DNA of 64,000 nt from Malaya genurostris (taxonomy: Eukaryota > Arthropoda > Insecta > Diptera > Culicidae). The stretch lies in assembly GCF_030247185.1 (NCBI RefSeq), contig NC_080572.1, forward strand, positions 33,650,971 to 33,714,970, in the 5' to 3' direction. Below the pieces are notes generated by a model. The model made no database searches. It saw only the letters and a program-made list of their open reading frames with translations, and was not told where the DNA came from. This document shows positions 47,642 to 61,179 of the stretch, piece by piece. How positions within the stretch are numbered: the stretch's first letter is position 1; each line of letters begins with the position of its first letter. Position numbers and translations under genes: made by a program.

Positions 47642-50600
47642 ATCATCCACCGAGGTCACGGATCTAATCACTGTTTTACAGTGGAATTGCAGAAGTATCA
47701 TCCCAAAAATAGATTCTTTTAAATTTCTAGTAAATAATCTGAAATGTGACGCATTTGCATTGTGCGAAACTTGGCTAACTTCTGAAATATTTTTAAACTT
47801 CCACGATTTTAACATTATTCGCCTGGATCGAGATGATCCCTATGGAGGAGTACTTTTAGGGATCAAAAAGTGCTATTCTTTTTATCGAATTAATCTCCCC
47901 TCGATACCAGGTATTGAAGTTGTCGCATGTCATGTTACAATCAAAGGTAAGGACCTTTGTATTGCTTCCATCTACATTCCCCCTAGAGCCTTGGTTGGGC
48001 ATCGGCGGCTCAGTAATATCATAGAGCTCCTTCCCGCACCGACGTTGGTTTTAGGAGACTTTAACTCACACGGTACGGGATGGGGCTGTCTTCACGACGA
48101 TAACAGATCAGCTATGATCCATGATAATTGCGACAACTTCAATATGACAATCTTGAATACGGGAGAAATGACACGGATTCCTGCACCACCAGCAAGACCA
48201 AGTGCGCTGGATTTATCCCTTTGCTCGACATCGCTACGGTTGGATTGCACGTGGGAGGTAATTCCTGATCCCCACGGTAGTGATCATCTACCGATCGTAA
48301 TATCAATCACCAGCGGCTTAAAACCATCGAAGACAATCAATGTTTCGTATTACCTCACACGAAATATTGATTGGAATAGCTATGCGACCTCGATATCTGA
48401 GAAACTTGAAAGAACTCAACAACTTCCTCCGGAGGAAGAGTACACGTTTTTGGCTGGCTTGATTCTCGATACTGCGATTCAAGCTCAGACGAAACGTGTA
48501 CCCGGCGCAAAAACTAACATCCGTCCTCCCAACCCGTGGTGGGACAAAGAGTGCACAAATTTAAACGCGGAGAGAGCCTCCGCGTATAAAAAATTCAGAA
48601 AAAATGGAACACCTGATAATTACCGGAATTACGCGGCGTTAGACGTTAAAACTAAGAACTTGATTAGAGCCAAGAAACGCGGTTACTGGCGTCGGTTTAT
48701 AGACGGCTTAACGAAAGAAACATCTATGAGCACTCTTTGGAACACAGCCCGACGAATGCGCAATCATAACACCACGAATGAAAGCGAGGAATACTCCAAC
48801 CGCTGGTTATTCGATTTCGCTAAAAAAGTATGCCCAGACTCTGTTCCGGAACAGAAGATCACCCGCGCCGCGACACCAAATACAAACGAATCACCGTTTT
48901 CGATGGTAGAGTTTTCACTTGCACTTTTGTCATGTAACAATAAAGCCCCGGGATTAGACAGAATAAAATTCAACTTGTTGAAAAATCTGTCTGACCCCGC
49001 CAAAAGGCGCTTGCTGAATTTATTCAACAAGTTCCTCACGGGTAATATTGTCCCACACGACTGGAGACAAGTCAGAGTTATCGCCATTCAAAAACCAGGG
49101 AAACCAGCCTCCGATCACAATTCGTATCGGCCGATTGCTATGCTTTCCTGTATCCGGAAATTGTTCGAAAAAATGATTCTGTTTCGTCTAGACAATTGGG
49201 TCGAAACTAATGGTTTACTTTCAGATACACAATTTGGTTTCCGCAGGGGCAAAGGAACGAACGATTGTCTTGCGTTGCTCTCAACAGAAATTCAAATGGC
49301 ATTTGCTCGTAAAGAACAAATGGCGTCAGTTTTCCTAGACATTAAGGGGGCTTTTGACTCAGTTTCTATAAATATCCTATCTGAGAAGTTGCATCAGCAT
49401 GGTCTTTCGCCAGTTTTGAACAACCTTTTACATAATCTATTGTCTGAGAAACACATGTACTTTGCGCATGGTGATTTGTCGACAATACGATTCAGCTACA
49501 TGGGTCTTCCTCAGGGCTCATGCTTAAGCCCCCTTTTATACAATTTTTACGTAAGTAATATCGATGAATGTATCAACACATCTTGCACGCTAGGACAACT
49601 TGCCGACGACAGCGTTGTGTCTATTATAGGACCCAAAGCTGCCGATCTCCAAGGACCATTACAAGATACTCTCGACAACTTATCATCATGGGCTCTTCAA
49701 ATGGGTATCGAGTTCTCTACGGAGAAAACTGAGCTGGTTGTATTTTCGAGGAAGCGAGAACCAGCACAATTACAGCTTCAACTAGGGGGTGAAACCATAG
49801 CTCAGGCCTTCACATTTAAATATCTCGGGGTCTGTTTCGACTCCAAAGGCACCTGGGGATGTCACATTAGGTATCTGAAACAAAAATGCCAGCAGAGAAT
49901 CAACTTTCTTCGTACAATAACCGGATCATGGTGGGGTGCCCACCCAGGAGACCTGATCAGGTTGTATCAAACAACGATATTGTCCGTGATGGAATACGGA
50001 TGCTTCTGCTTCCGATCAGTGGCGAACACTCATTTCATCAAGCTGGAAGGAATTCAGTATCGTTGTTTGCGTATTGCCTTGGGTTGCATGCAATCGACTC
50101 ATACGATGAGCCTCGAAGTGCTGGCGGGCGTTCTTCCACTGAAAAACCGGTTCTGGGATCTCTCATATCGTTTGCTCATTCGATGCGACATTTTGAATCC
50201 TTTGGTGATTGAAAACTTCGAAAGGTTAGTTGAGCTTAACTCTCAAACCCGTTTTATGTCCTTGTATTTTGATTACATGGCTCAGAATATTATTCCTTCT
50301 TCGTTTGTTTCCAACCGTGCTCATTTCTTGGATACTTCTGATTCTACTGTGTTTTTCGACACATCCATGAGAGAAGAAATTCGTGGAATTCCGGATCACG
50401 TGCGCCCTCAAGTGGCCCCAAATATTTTTTATAATAAATTTAGAACAGTCAACTGTGAAAAGGTGTTTTACACTGACGGATCAAACATCAACGAGTCCAC
50501 AGGCTTCGGCATCTTCAATCAAAACATCACCGCTTCTTACAAACTCAGTGATCCGGCTTCAGTTTACGTCGCAGAATTAGCTGCTATTCAGTACACCCTC

Positions 50601-51314
50601 GAGATCATTGAAACCATGCCCAAAGACCATTACTTCATTGTCACGGACAGTCTAAGTTCAATAGAAGCTCTCCGGGCAATGAAGCCAGGAAAGTATCCCC
50701 CATATTTCCTGGGGAAAATACGGGAACATTTGAGAACTTTATCTGAACGGTCTTATTTAATATCGTTAGTCTGGGTCCCTTCGCATTGTTCCATTCCGGG
50801 CAATGAAAAGGCAGACTTATTGGCTAAAGTGGGCGCATTGGAAGGTGATATTTATGAAAGACCAATCTGCCTCAATGAATTTTTCAGTATTTCTCGTCAG
50901 AAAACTCTCGAAAGTTGGCAAACTTCATGGACGAATGACGAACTGGGACGATGGCTACACTCCATTATCCCTAAGGTATCGACGAAACCTTGGTTCAAGG
51001 GGATGAACATGAGTCGTGATTTCATTCGCGTTATGTCACGGCTCATGTCAAATCACTATACATTCAACGCACATCTCCGGCGTATCGGGATCGTGGAGAA
51101 CGGGCTCTGCACCTGTGGCGACGGTTATCAGGACATCGAGCGTGTCATGTGGTCGTGCGTAGAGTATCGTGACGCCAGGTCGAAGCTACTGGAATCCCTC
51201 AGGGCCCGAGGTAGACCGCCTGAGGTGCCGGTTCGGGATGTGTTGGCGAGTCGGGATAGTTCATATATGCTTCTCATATACCAGTACCTTAAACACATTG
51301 ATATACAAGTGTAA
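47634..51314 (+). CDS. LINE ORF2: AP endonuclease, reverse transcriptase, RNase H
   Basis: From the ATG at 47634 the protein is 1226 aa; the frame opens at 47622. Order: endonuclease at about 12-230 (QWNCRSI, LCETWL, LGDFNSHGTGWG, SDHLPIV), linker, RT at about 430-745 (NKAPGLDRIKFNLL, SYRPIAMLSC, FGFRRG, FLDIKGAFDSV, GLPQGSCLSPLLYN, catalytic L-A-D-D, FKYLGVCFDSKG). RNase H follows at about 945-1070 with its D-E-D-H/D set (FYTDGS, ELAAIQ, VTDSLSS, WVPSHC..GNEKAD), and a C-terminal CTCGDG...C zinc-binding segment. All catalytic residues I can check are present. The Leu in LADD replaces the usual aromatic. The start overlaps the ORF1 stop in ATGGCTAA, which fits coupled reinitiation. Confidence 0.93.
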   Translation: MAKSSTEVTDLITVLQWNCRSIIPKIDSFKFLVNNLKCDAFALCETWLTSEIFLNFHDFNIIRLDRDDPYGGVLLGIKKCYSFYRINLPSIPGIEVVACHVTIKGKDLCIASIYIPPRALVGHRRLSNIIELLPAPTLVLGDFNSHGTGWGCLHDDNRSAMIHDNCDNFNMTILNTGEMTRIPAPPARPSALDLSLCSTSLRLDCTWEVIPDPHGSDHLPIVISITSGLKPSKTINVSYYLTRNIDWNSYATSISEKLERTQQLPPEEEYTFLAGLILDTAIQAQTKRVPGAKTNIRPPNPWWDKECTNLNAERASAYKKFRKNGTPDNYRNYAALDVKTKNLIRAKKRGYWRRFIDGLTKETSMSTLWNTARRMRNHNTTNESEEYSNRWLFDFAKKVCPDSVPEQKITRAATPNTNESPFSMVEFSLALLSCNNKAPGLDRIKFNLLKNLSDPAKRRLLNLFNKFLTGNIVPHDWRQVRVIAIQKPGKPASDHNSYRPIAMLSCIRKLFEKMILFRLDNWVETNGLLSDTQFGFRRGKGTNDCLALLSTEIQMAFARKEQMASVFLDIKGAFDSVSINILSEKLHQHGLSPVLNNLLHNLLSEKHMYFAHGDLSTIRFSYMGLPQGSCLSPLLYNFYVSNIDECINTSCTLGQLADDSVVSIIGPKAADLQGPLQDTLDNLSSWALQMGIEFSTEKTELVVFSRKREPAQLQLQLGGETIAQAFTFKYLGVCFDSKGTWGCHIRYLKQKCQQRINFLRTITGSWWGAHPGDLIRLYQTTILSVMEYGCFCFRSVANTHFIKLEGIQYRCLRIALGCMQSTHTMSLEVLAGVLPLKNRFWDLSYRLLIRCDILNPLVIENFERLVELNSQTRFMSLYFDYMAQNIIPSSFVSNRAHFLDTSDSTVFFDTSMREEIRGIPDHVRPQVAPNIFYNKFRTVNCEKVFYTDGSNINESTGFGIFNQNITASYKLSDPASVYVAELAAIQYTLEIIETMPKDHYFIVTDSLSSIEALRAMKPGKYPPYFLGKIREHLRTLSERSYLISLVWVPSHCSIPGNEKADLLAKVGALEGDIYERPICLNEFFSISRQKTLESWQTSWTNDELGRWLHSIIPKVSTKPWFKGMNMSRDFIRVMSRLMSNHYTFNAHLRRIGIVENGLCTCGDGYQDIERVMWSCVEYRDARSKLLESLRARGRPPEVPVRDVLASRDSSYMLLIYQYLKHIDIQV

Positions 51315-51909
51315 TGTGTTATTCCTCGCTCAGAAAATGTAATCTCCACCTACAGGTTCGACACTAACATCCGCCCGATTCTCTCGATCCCCGTCCCTGT
51401 TCACCATCTTCATTGGAATTAACAAGATCTTTTTTTTTTGTCACTAACTTTTTCGTTCCCCTTTCCCTGTTTTTTCACCATCTCGATGGCAACTAATTAG
51501 ATCTCTGTCGTTTTCAAACATTTTGTTCCCACACCCCTTTTTTACCCCGTTTCTCACAATATTTACTTCTTTTTTTCATTCTCTTCCGTAACATCACCAT
51601 CACCGGAAGACCGCTCCAGTCAATGACCAGCATGCGGGCCACCCGCCGGGCCTTCGTAGCCTGGGGGTGTTTCCCGCGGACCCCCACGGACCGAAGAATG
51701 CGGCCAACATAGAAAATTACCATCGCCATCTGGAATCATCTCATCCTAAATTCAATTCACCGGCCACTACCGATCGCCAGATACTATATTACATAATGAT
51801 ACTACTCTAGTTTTAAGTTAGACGATAATTAAGATTAGTAAATACCCTTGGCATCTTAGAGCTTAAGCAGTGTGCCTTAATATTATATTATATTATTGAA
51901 TAAAAAAAA
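51315..51909 (+). other. LINE 3' UTR and A-rich tail
   Basis: It contains a GC-rich hairpin-prone block (GGGCCACCCGCCGGGCCTTC and TGTTTCCCGCGGACCCCCAC at 51636-51690) and the terminal TTGGCATCTTAGAGCTTAAG. Relatives of these blocks are found at 61180-61430 (minus) and 25605-25667, so this region is the conserved retrotransposition signature of the family. Confidence 0.8.
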
Positions 51910-52095
51910 AACTGTTCATTGAATAGATACACGAAAGTTTGTTCGAACGTAATCAAGAAAAATCTACGAATCAAATCACCCTATAGTTCCGGAACTGGAA
52001 GTATTTTCCACAACGAATTCAGGGATTCTTTATGCAACCGTAAGCCTTTTCCTTTGAGTATATAAGTTTGTGAAAATCAATTTGGTTAGTGAGGT

Positions 52096-52395
52096 AGATC
52101 CTTTGGCAGTTTTGACCACTATATTCAATACTTCCGAAATCTCGTCACATCTCACCTGGTGAGATAACCTGGTGAAGTCCTCACAAGTTCCTATCTCATG
52201 CCTCTCTTTATGACATTTGATCAATGAAACGGCGTCGACTGGGTGCTATCGCCTTCTGCGTTAGTAGCAGAATAAGAGGGTGCCAAATGGTTTATAAGTT
52301 AAATCCCATCCTGAAGTGCAATATTTATTATAGCATATTCCAACATATAGTTATGTTGTTTAATACATTGAATTGAATTAAATTACATTATATTT
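52096..52395. other. Short unassigned stretch between repeats
   Basis: Nothing recognised; the right half is AT-rich, grading into (TAA)n. Confidence 0.45.
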
Positions 52396-52396
52396 C

Positions 52397-52485
<89 letters not shown>
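52396..52485. repeat. (TAA)n microsatellite
   Basis: 30 units, followed by about 100 bp of irregular TATTA sequence. Confidence 0.97.
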
Positions 52486-52486
<1 letters not shown>

Positions 52487-52667
52487 TTATATGTTATACA
52501 GTATATTAAAAAATAATATAATACAATACATTATATTATTTTATGATATACTGTATTATATTTTGTTGTATTACATTATATTATTTTACAGGGGAGAGAG
52601 TTCGGTTACCGGCAACCTTTTCTTTTCAGCTTATAACTTCTTACTAAGTGTACATTATGCGAACATA

Positions 52668-52898
52668 TAGGGTAACAGAGGTATTTTGGCCACTTCATAT
52701 ATTTTGGCCCACCTAACAAACTATATTGATTCAATCAATCTTAGGTAACCCATGTTGCATCAGTTTGAAGCTAATAACATTGAATTACCTATTGCGGAAT
52801 TATTTTTCAAAGATATTAAAACATTTGGTGGATATTTTTACAAAGTGGGCCAAAATAAAATCGACCCTAAAGCAGGCCAAAATACCTCTGTTACCCTA
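52668..52898. mobile_element. MITE with perfect 26-bp inverted ends, TA target
   Basis: 52666-52691 and 52875-52900 are exact reverse complements over 26 bp, beginning TATAGGGTAACAGAGG. The core GGGTAAC..GTTACCC (52670-52896) is bounded by TA on both sides, as in Tc1/mariner-type elements. A second inner inverted pair TATTTTGGCCCAC / GTGGGCCAAAATA follows. No coding capacity beyond about 65 codons. Confidence 0.88.
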
Positions 52899-53003
52899 TA
52901 CACCAATGGAAAGCTAAAGTCCCTAGCTGAACTAACTGAATCAACCGATTAAAAAAAAAAACTTTTTTATCAATTTAGTAAAGTGATAAATTTTGGCCAT
53001 TTC

Positions 53004-54075
53004 AGATGTTCGATTACCGGCACCCCAAGAAATTTCAAATAATAAAATAATATAATATAATATAAAAAAATTCAAAAATATTAGTAAAGACTGCAATTAT
53101 TCGAAGAAAACACGAAATTTAATCTATTCAAAGGCGTTTTGGACAAAAGTCTTCATTGTCTGATGGTGACTTTGCCTTGGCTCTCTTGTCCAATGATTTG
53201 GATGGTGGCACCTTTGGTGTTGATTTGGCCGCTCTTCCACCGGCTTCGCGGGATTGAGTGCGTGGATGTAGTCGAATTTATTGGCTTCTTATATACTAAA
53301 CAACGTTTAATTGCATTATTCAGTGAATTTAAGTACATTTTCCTTTACTTGGACGATTTGTTTGAAATCGCCATGGCTAACCGAAGCAGAGAACAAAAGT
53401 TTTTTTTATACGGCGGATGTATTGAAGCCGTCAAAATGTCCACGTGTTGCACATCATCAGAGATGCCAGGTAATACAATAAGTTTAGCTAGCAAAAACGA
53501 AAAGACTGAACCAATTTTCAAAAGTTTGTAATTTCTGACGAATGTCTGCAAACAATCGAAGTTGCAAAAGACTGCAAAAAGTCTTTAGACGAAAAAAGGT
53601 TTACATGCTAACTAAGAAATTTGATAATTTACAGAACAAATTTGCAGACTTGGCATCTTTGCATATCACTGACAAATTTTTGCGATTTGTCCAAAAAAAT
53701 GGGGTGCCGGTAACCGAAATCGATAGACATTCTGAAAACGACGAAAAAAAACTTTGATTGCGAAAATTTTGAAAGCGAAATTATTAAGGTATTAAATTAC
53801 GAAATAGAAGGATTACACCTCATAAATATCCAATAAGTCATCTTTTCGATGGATGCTTTTCAATTTATGATACTACAACAAAATCATAAAAAACTTTGGT
53901 GTTGATTTAACGCAATTAAAATTTGTTTTAAGCGCAGCAAAAAGTACAAGCGTCTGTTTGCTTTGGTATTCGGCACAAAAAGAACGTGCTGCTATTACAC
54001 ACACATGACATTTGTCGAAATGAGGCTATCTGCTTTCTGTCGAAAGTTATGGTGGGGTGCCGGTAACCGAACATC
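53004..54075. mobile_element. Candidate DNA transposon with 24-bp terminal inverted repeats
   Basis: AGATGTTCGATTACCGGCAC (continuing CCCA) at 53004-53027 is matched on the other strand at 54052-54075 with one mismatch. Two further copies of the core lie at 52599-52614 (direct) and 53700-53718 (inverted). Frames of 130 codons (53139-53531) and 71 codons (53542-53757) inside show no transposase motif I recognise. Class unknown. Confidence 0.55.
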
Positions 54076-54082
54076 TTCTCCT

Positions 54083-54375
54083 ATTGTATTATATTATATT
54101 ATATTATTTTATATTATATTATATTATATTATATTATATTATATTATATTATATTATATTATATTATATTATATTATATTATATTATATTATATTATATT
54201 ATATTATATTATATTATATTATATTATATTATATCATATTATATTATATTATATTATATTATATTATATTATATTATATTATATTATATTATATTATATT
54301 ATATTATATTATATTATATTATATTATATTATATTATATTATGTTATATTATATAATATTATGTTATATTATATG
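54083..54375. repeat. (ATATT)n pentanucleotide satellite
   Basis: About 58 units, nearly perfect. Similar TATTA sequence lies left of the TIR region (52486-52590), as if the transposon-like block had landed in it. Leu-Tyr-Ile frames are artefacts. Confidence 0.95.
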
Positions 54376-54939
54376 GTATTATGCTCAATTATATCAACAA
54401 TGGGGAGGGGCAGCGAGTGCATCAGGGTTTCTTACAAGTGAATGTTTGGAAGACGGAGTGAGTTCCCAACCTAAGTCACATGGGGTAAGCTTTGTGTTTT
54501 CCCTGAAGGTCTGAAATGAGTAAGACGCACCCTTCTAACAAACAAACCATCAGGCGGGTTTAAGCTGGTACAGCGAAATTCTTTATTATATGGCCGAATA
54601 TTCACGCTGAAAGGGGCCGGGTCCTAAAACCCATTTTGGCCTTCTTAACAACAGTTATATGAAAGCTATCTGATAATTAAATTCGGATCTACTGTAAGTC
54701 CACCCGCATACACTAGTAATGCCTTGAACTGATGGTGACTTCACACGTACACACATACACACATACATACATATACATGCATACATACATGCTATATCCA
54801 AAACTTCCGAAACCTTATTTCGAGGACCGGAATAGCCGAAGTTAGTTCGTATGATCAGCAACAAATATGACCGACAAATTGGAACAGTTTAGAACTTAAT
54901 CGAAAAGAAAATTTTCCCTTTTTTGCTTTGTCGCTTCAG
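54376..54939. other. Unassigned stretch with CA/TACA-rich patch
   Basis: 54745-54795 is a TACA/CACA/CATA run, the reverse complement of the TATG microsatellite seen in the interspersed repeat; it probably belongs to a minus-strand copy. Otherwise nothing recognised. Confidence 0.4.
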
Positions 54940-55721
54940 ATAGCGGTGTAAAGTTTTTAACGCCTAACCCAGCTGTTCCGGAATCGAAAGGCTGAAAATC
55001 AGGAATTTCATTTGGGATCATAACACCTTCTACATAAACCTAAGTTCATAGAAATCAGTCAGACCATCTTTTAGAAAATAGTCTTATTTACACGAGTATT
55101 CAAACAGTATTTTCGATGCTTCCGGAATCGGAAATCGGGAACCAGGACAGTCGGAATTAGTTTGATAAGCCGGCTACTAACAATGAACTTAACAAAGAAT
55201 TTATCAGTCAGTCAGTCAGGATTTGTACTTGTGTTCGCCATCGTGAAAATTTTCCACTTATCGTACTCTAGTACCGGAGCCAAAGGATCCGGATGAAATT
55301 TTCGAAAAAAAATTAAATAATTTTAAGACCTTTCGTTTGAGTCTCAGGTTGTGAACATCGGTCAAGTTATTTCTGAGAAAATCGAGTACATATTTTACAC
55401 TCAATTTTCGCTCATTATCCTATAACTCCGGAATGGGTGGTTGGATCCAAATGAAACTCAATAGCAGGCTATGGGACTATAAGACCTTTTATATGAATCT
55501 TTGTTTGTAAAAACAACCATTCCAAGAAAAGCGAGTACATATATTTTCCATATTTTTGTTGCATATCACCCTGTATCTCTGGAACCGGAAGTGGGATACG
55601 AATAAAATTCAATAACCGGCTATGATACCTTCCATTTGCTACATACACGCAGGTAGTTAGTCGAACTAAATCGAACGGTATATGACATTCTACATTCGGG
55701 TGCTCCAGGATTGCCGGTTCA
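54940..55721 (-). repeat. Unnamed interspersed repeat, minus copy with 5' part
   Basis: It contains TATAACTCCGGAATGG, GGACTATAAGACCTTTTAT, TCTGGAACCGGAAGTGGGAT, and ends GGTATATGACATTC..ATTGCCGGTTCAA, all reverse-complement family modules. The terminal hairpin is cut where a SINE begins. Confidence 0.75.
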
Positions 55722-55920
55722 ATGCATACGGCACTGGTCTTACAAGCCAGTTGTCATATGCTCGAGCCTCGACCTCGAAGGATTTATAGTGTCAGTAGGA
55801 TCGTGGTACTAGCCATGCAACGATTCTGTACGCTAAGAATCGGCTGCGAAGTTTGTTGGAACAGAAAGGCCATCCTCCAAAAAAGGAATTTAATCCCAAG
55901 ACTTGCGCGCCATCGATATT
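55722..55920 (+). mobile_element. tRNA-derived SINE
   Basis: The head GGCACTGGTCTTACAAGCCA with B box GCTCGAGCCTC (55761-55771) is tRNA-like. The body TCAGTAGGATCGTGGTACTA, TTCTGTACGCTAAGAATCGG, GTTTGTTGGAACAGAAAGGC follows. It ends near CCCAAGACTTGC. The A box is partly lost, so it is 5'-truncated. Relatives are at 5034 (minus), 44452, 58355 and 61433. Confidence 0.75.
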
Positions 55921-57749
55921 TCGGATTTAAAAAAAATTGTATTTAACTGTTTTAACCAACAAATAATAATATTCATACTTTTATTTTAATCATATGCAAT
56001 TAGGAGATGAAAAGTCTTAGTGTTTTCAGGTAGATTTTTTCTTCGTAATTAATATTAATTTATCATATTTCAAAGTTAAAAACAATTAGCCAAATGCCAT
56101 GAATAGAATGCATTTTTTGTAATCTCCCCGTAATATGATGCGTATTTCGATGCGCAAACATGGTGCTTTTTTTGTTTCGAATGGGATCTTTTACGAAAGA
56201 GACAGTAATTAATGAATCCGTTCCTTGGCAGTATGGAACAATTCACGGCTTAGGTTGTAGCCATATACTTCAGAAACAACAACAATTTTCGATTTCATTT
56301 ATCAAATTACAAAAAAAGATATGACCAAACAAACCTTTATAATTATACAATAATTGAGCTTATGGCATTCAATTACAATAAATTAGTCAATCCTTACAAA
56401 AAATATCTACTAAAACATTCTTACCTCCCTGCCACTCAATCGCTTTAGCTCGGCGAATTCGGGTGTATTTGAAATGCAAACAAGCCACGTAATTAGGATT
56501 AAACTACACAGCTAATCATGAACGAGTCTTCTGCATTTCATTAGCATAATATGCGGGGTAAGCTTGAACACCTCTCGGGTACGAGTTAAACGCCACCTTC
56601 TATTCTAAAGCAAACCTCAAATGGTTTCGGTCGTATGGTGGGAGTTGAACACGAGGTTTTCTGGTGCAAATAATTAGTTGTGAATTTATTCATACTACCG
56701 CAATGGAAGGAAATTATCCTGTTCTTATTATTTTTTGTACCTCTCAGTTCCAAGTTGAGCAATATTCCCAAAGGTTTCTTCAACAGAATTTTCGAACGGT
56801 ATATAAGCAACTGATAATAATATTCACACGTGGAATAAAGTAGCATCTTATTAAATTTTTAAGCTGTTATCTTAACTGAAAGTGAAATATTGGTGAATTG
56901 AACAAAAAAACACTTATTCGTTTTCTTCGAGAAAAACATTGAACTTTGCGCTGGGTAAAAAATGTGGTGAGCAAATAGTGTTAACTTTACGTCTGTTTGG
57001 TGATTCAAATTAAACTGTTAAGTATCGTAAATAGCAGTTCAATCTAATTACTCTTCATTGACGAATCGACGACGAAACTATCGCGTGATAAATAATTTTG
57101 TGTATTTTTCCTAATTCCCAAGCTAAAACCTCAGTAATGGGATATTTCACATACCAGATTGCATCACAATTGTGTCTGCCAATGATTTATAAGAGATTTC
57201 ATCTCATCCGATTCCAGTCATCGTAAACTAACCGCACTAACCGTAATTACTGCCATCAGGGCCAAGCACGAGATGTAAAAAGTAATATATCATCCCATGC
57301 CATCCACTTTTGGCTTAACCATCGGAACCAATTTCTACTACTGGACGCAGACAAAATGAAGAAGTAAAGCAAAATCCTGGTAGGGCTATTGCACCAATAG
57401 TTATCTCATTACTAGAATCGCCATGTTTTTTGCCAATTAATCTACTTTCGATCAACGAGTTGTGATAAAATCGAATACAATATCTTTGCTTTGGCTCTAA
57501 GAAGCAATACCGCGGAACAAAAATAGTTCGAAAATTGTTCAATATTGCTGTTATAGCGACGCAAAAACTCGAAGCTGATGCATCTAATTTCATCTTACTA
57601 TTGAAGTTAATCAATCGATCAGAGAAAGCAGATCTCATTCTAACTAATGGTTTTCGTATATGAGTTGAGATGTACTGTTACCCTACTTCATTTTCGATAC
57701 TTTACACCCCCCATCCCCCTCCCCCCCACGAATTCGACTCTTAGCAGAC
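55921..57749. other. Intergenic DNA, no gene recognised
   Basis: Minus frames of 86 codons (56586-56846) and 107 codons (57315-57638) have no motif I know. Confidence 0.4.
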
Positions 57750-57759
57750 AGAACAATTG

Positions 57760-58239
57760 TGCGGTCGTTCGAGACATTCTTGCTTGTCGTGACCTTTCAT
57801 ACATGACATTTATTTATCATTTCATAAAGAAAATTGGAGTTTCAATTTAATAAAGGCCCCTTTTAAGACTTAGTTCTGATCCCTGCTGCGTCCATGAGTT
57901 CAACCAATAGCTAAATTAGAATAAAAATTATGTAATGATACAAACAAACTCGAAACAGTTTATGAAATTATCAACAAAATGTCTGAAAATAACAGCTTGT
58001 TTTAAAATTTATAGAAGTTAATCGTTTGGTTCAAATAATATTTCCGAGTAGATTTCATAATTAATGACGAGTTACCTAGGATGATATTTAAGTAATAAGA
58101 GGAATATGTTTTAATAAATTCAAACCGTTGTGATTATGTTAGAATTAAATTAGGATAAGAATTTTATGTAAAAGTGATGCTACGGCGAAGAAAAACTAAT
58201 GTAAACTGCCTTAAGAAATAAACGTATTTATGAAAAAAA
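57760..58239 (+). mobile_element. 5'-truncated I-type LINE with 10-bp TSD
   Basis: It opens in the last ORF2 codons: VVRDILACRDLSYMTFIYHF then IKKIGVSI and stop at 57850, alignable with VRDVLASRDSSYMLLIYQYL then KHIDIQV of the full-length LINE. A ~390-bp 3' UTR ends TTTATGAAAAAAAA. AGAACAATTG flanks it at 57750-57759 and 58240-58249. A related but diverged family. Confidence 0.88.
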
Positions 58240-58354
58240 AGAACAATTGCGCTATAATCTGACCTACGAGAAAGCACTGCAGTCCGACCCATACGGATAC
58301 TACAATAAACCACTAACAAAAACACATTCATAGTCACTAGTTATAGGTTTAGAA

Positions 58355-61178
<2,824 letters not shown>

Positions 61179-61179
61179 A

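Larger units (their letters stand above)
45816..51909 (+). mobile_element. Full-length I-clade LINE with two open ORFs
   Basis: The element is bounded by a perfect 12-bp target duplication AACTGTTCATTG (45804-45815 and 51910-51921). Its parts are a 5' UTR (45816-46294), ORF1, ORF2 overlapping by 8 nt, and a 3' UTR ending TTATTGAATAAAAAAAAA. The 5' end CATTGCCGTTTCAACC resembles the I factor start. ORF2 has endonuclease, RT and RNase H, the domain set of the I clade. Intact frames and perfect TSD indicate recent insertion and possible competence. Confidence 0.92.
45722..52095 (-). repeat. Unnamed interspersed repeat, minus copy split by a full-length LINE
   Basis: The left part 45722-45815 begins with TTTTAAACCACCTAGTGGTA and GATGCCTTTCTTATATTACT, the reversed 3' end of the family. 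The right part 51922-52095 carries CCTATAGTTCCGGAACTGG and GTTTGTGAAAATCAATTTGG. Removing the LINE and one TSD restores continuity. Confidence 0.7.

Noticed and set aside
53963..54514. 183-aa Ile-Leu-Tyr-Tyr protein
   Set aside because: Translation of the ATATT satellite, open only because the repeat lacks stops in these frames.
55722..55790. Functional tRNA gene
   Set aside because: The tRNA-like head lacks a paired acceptor stem and intact A box and continues into a SINE body; the same applies to 44452 and 58355.
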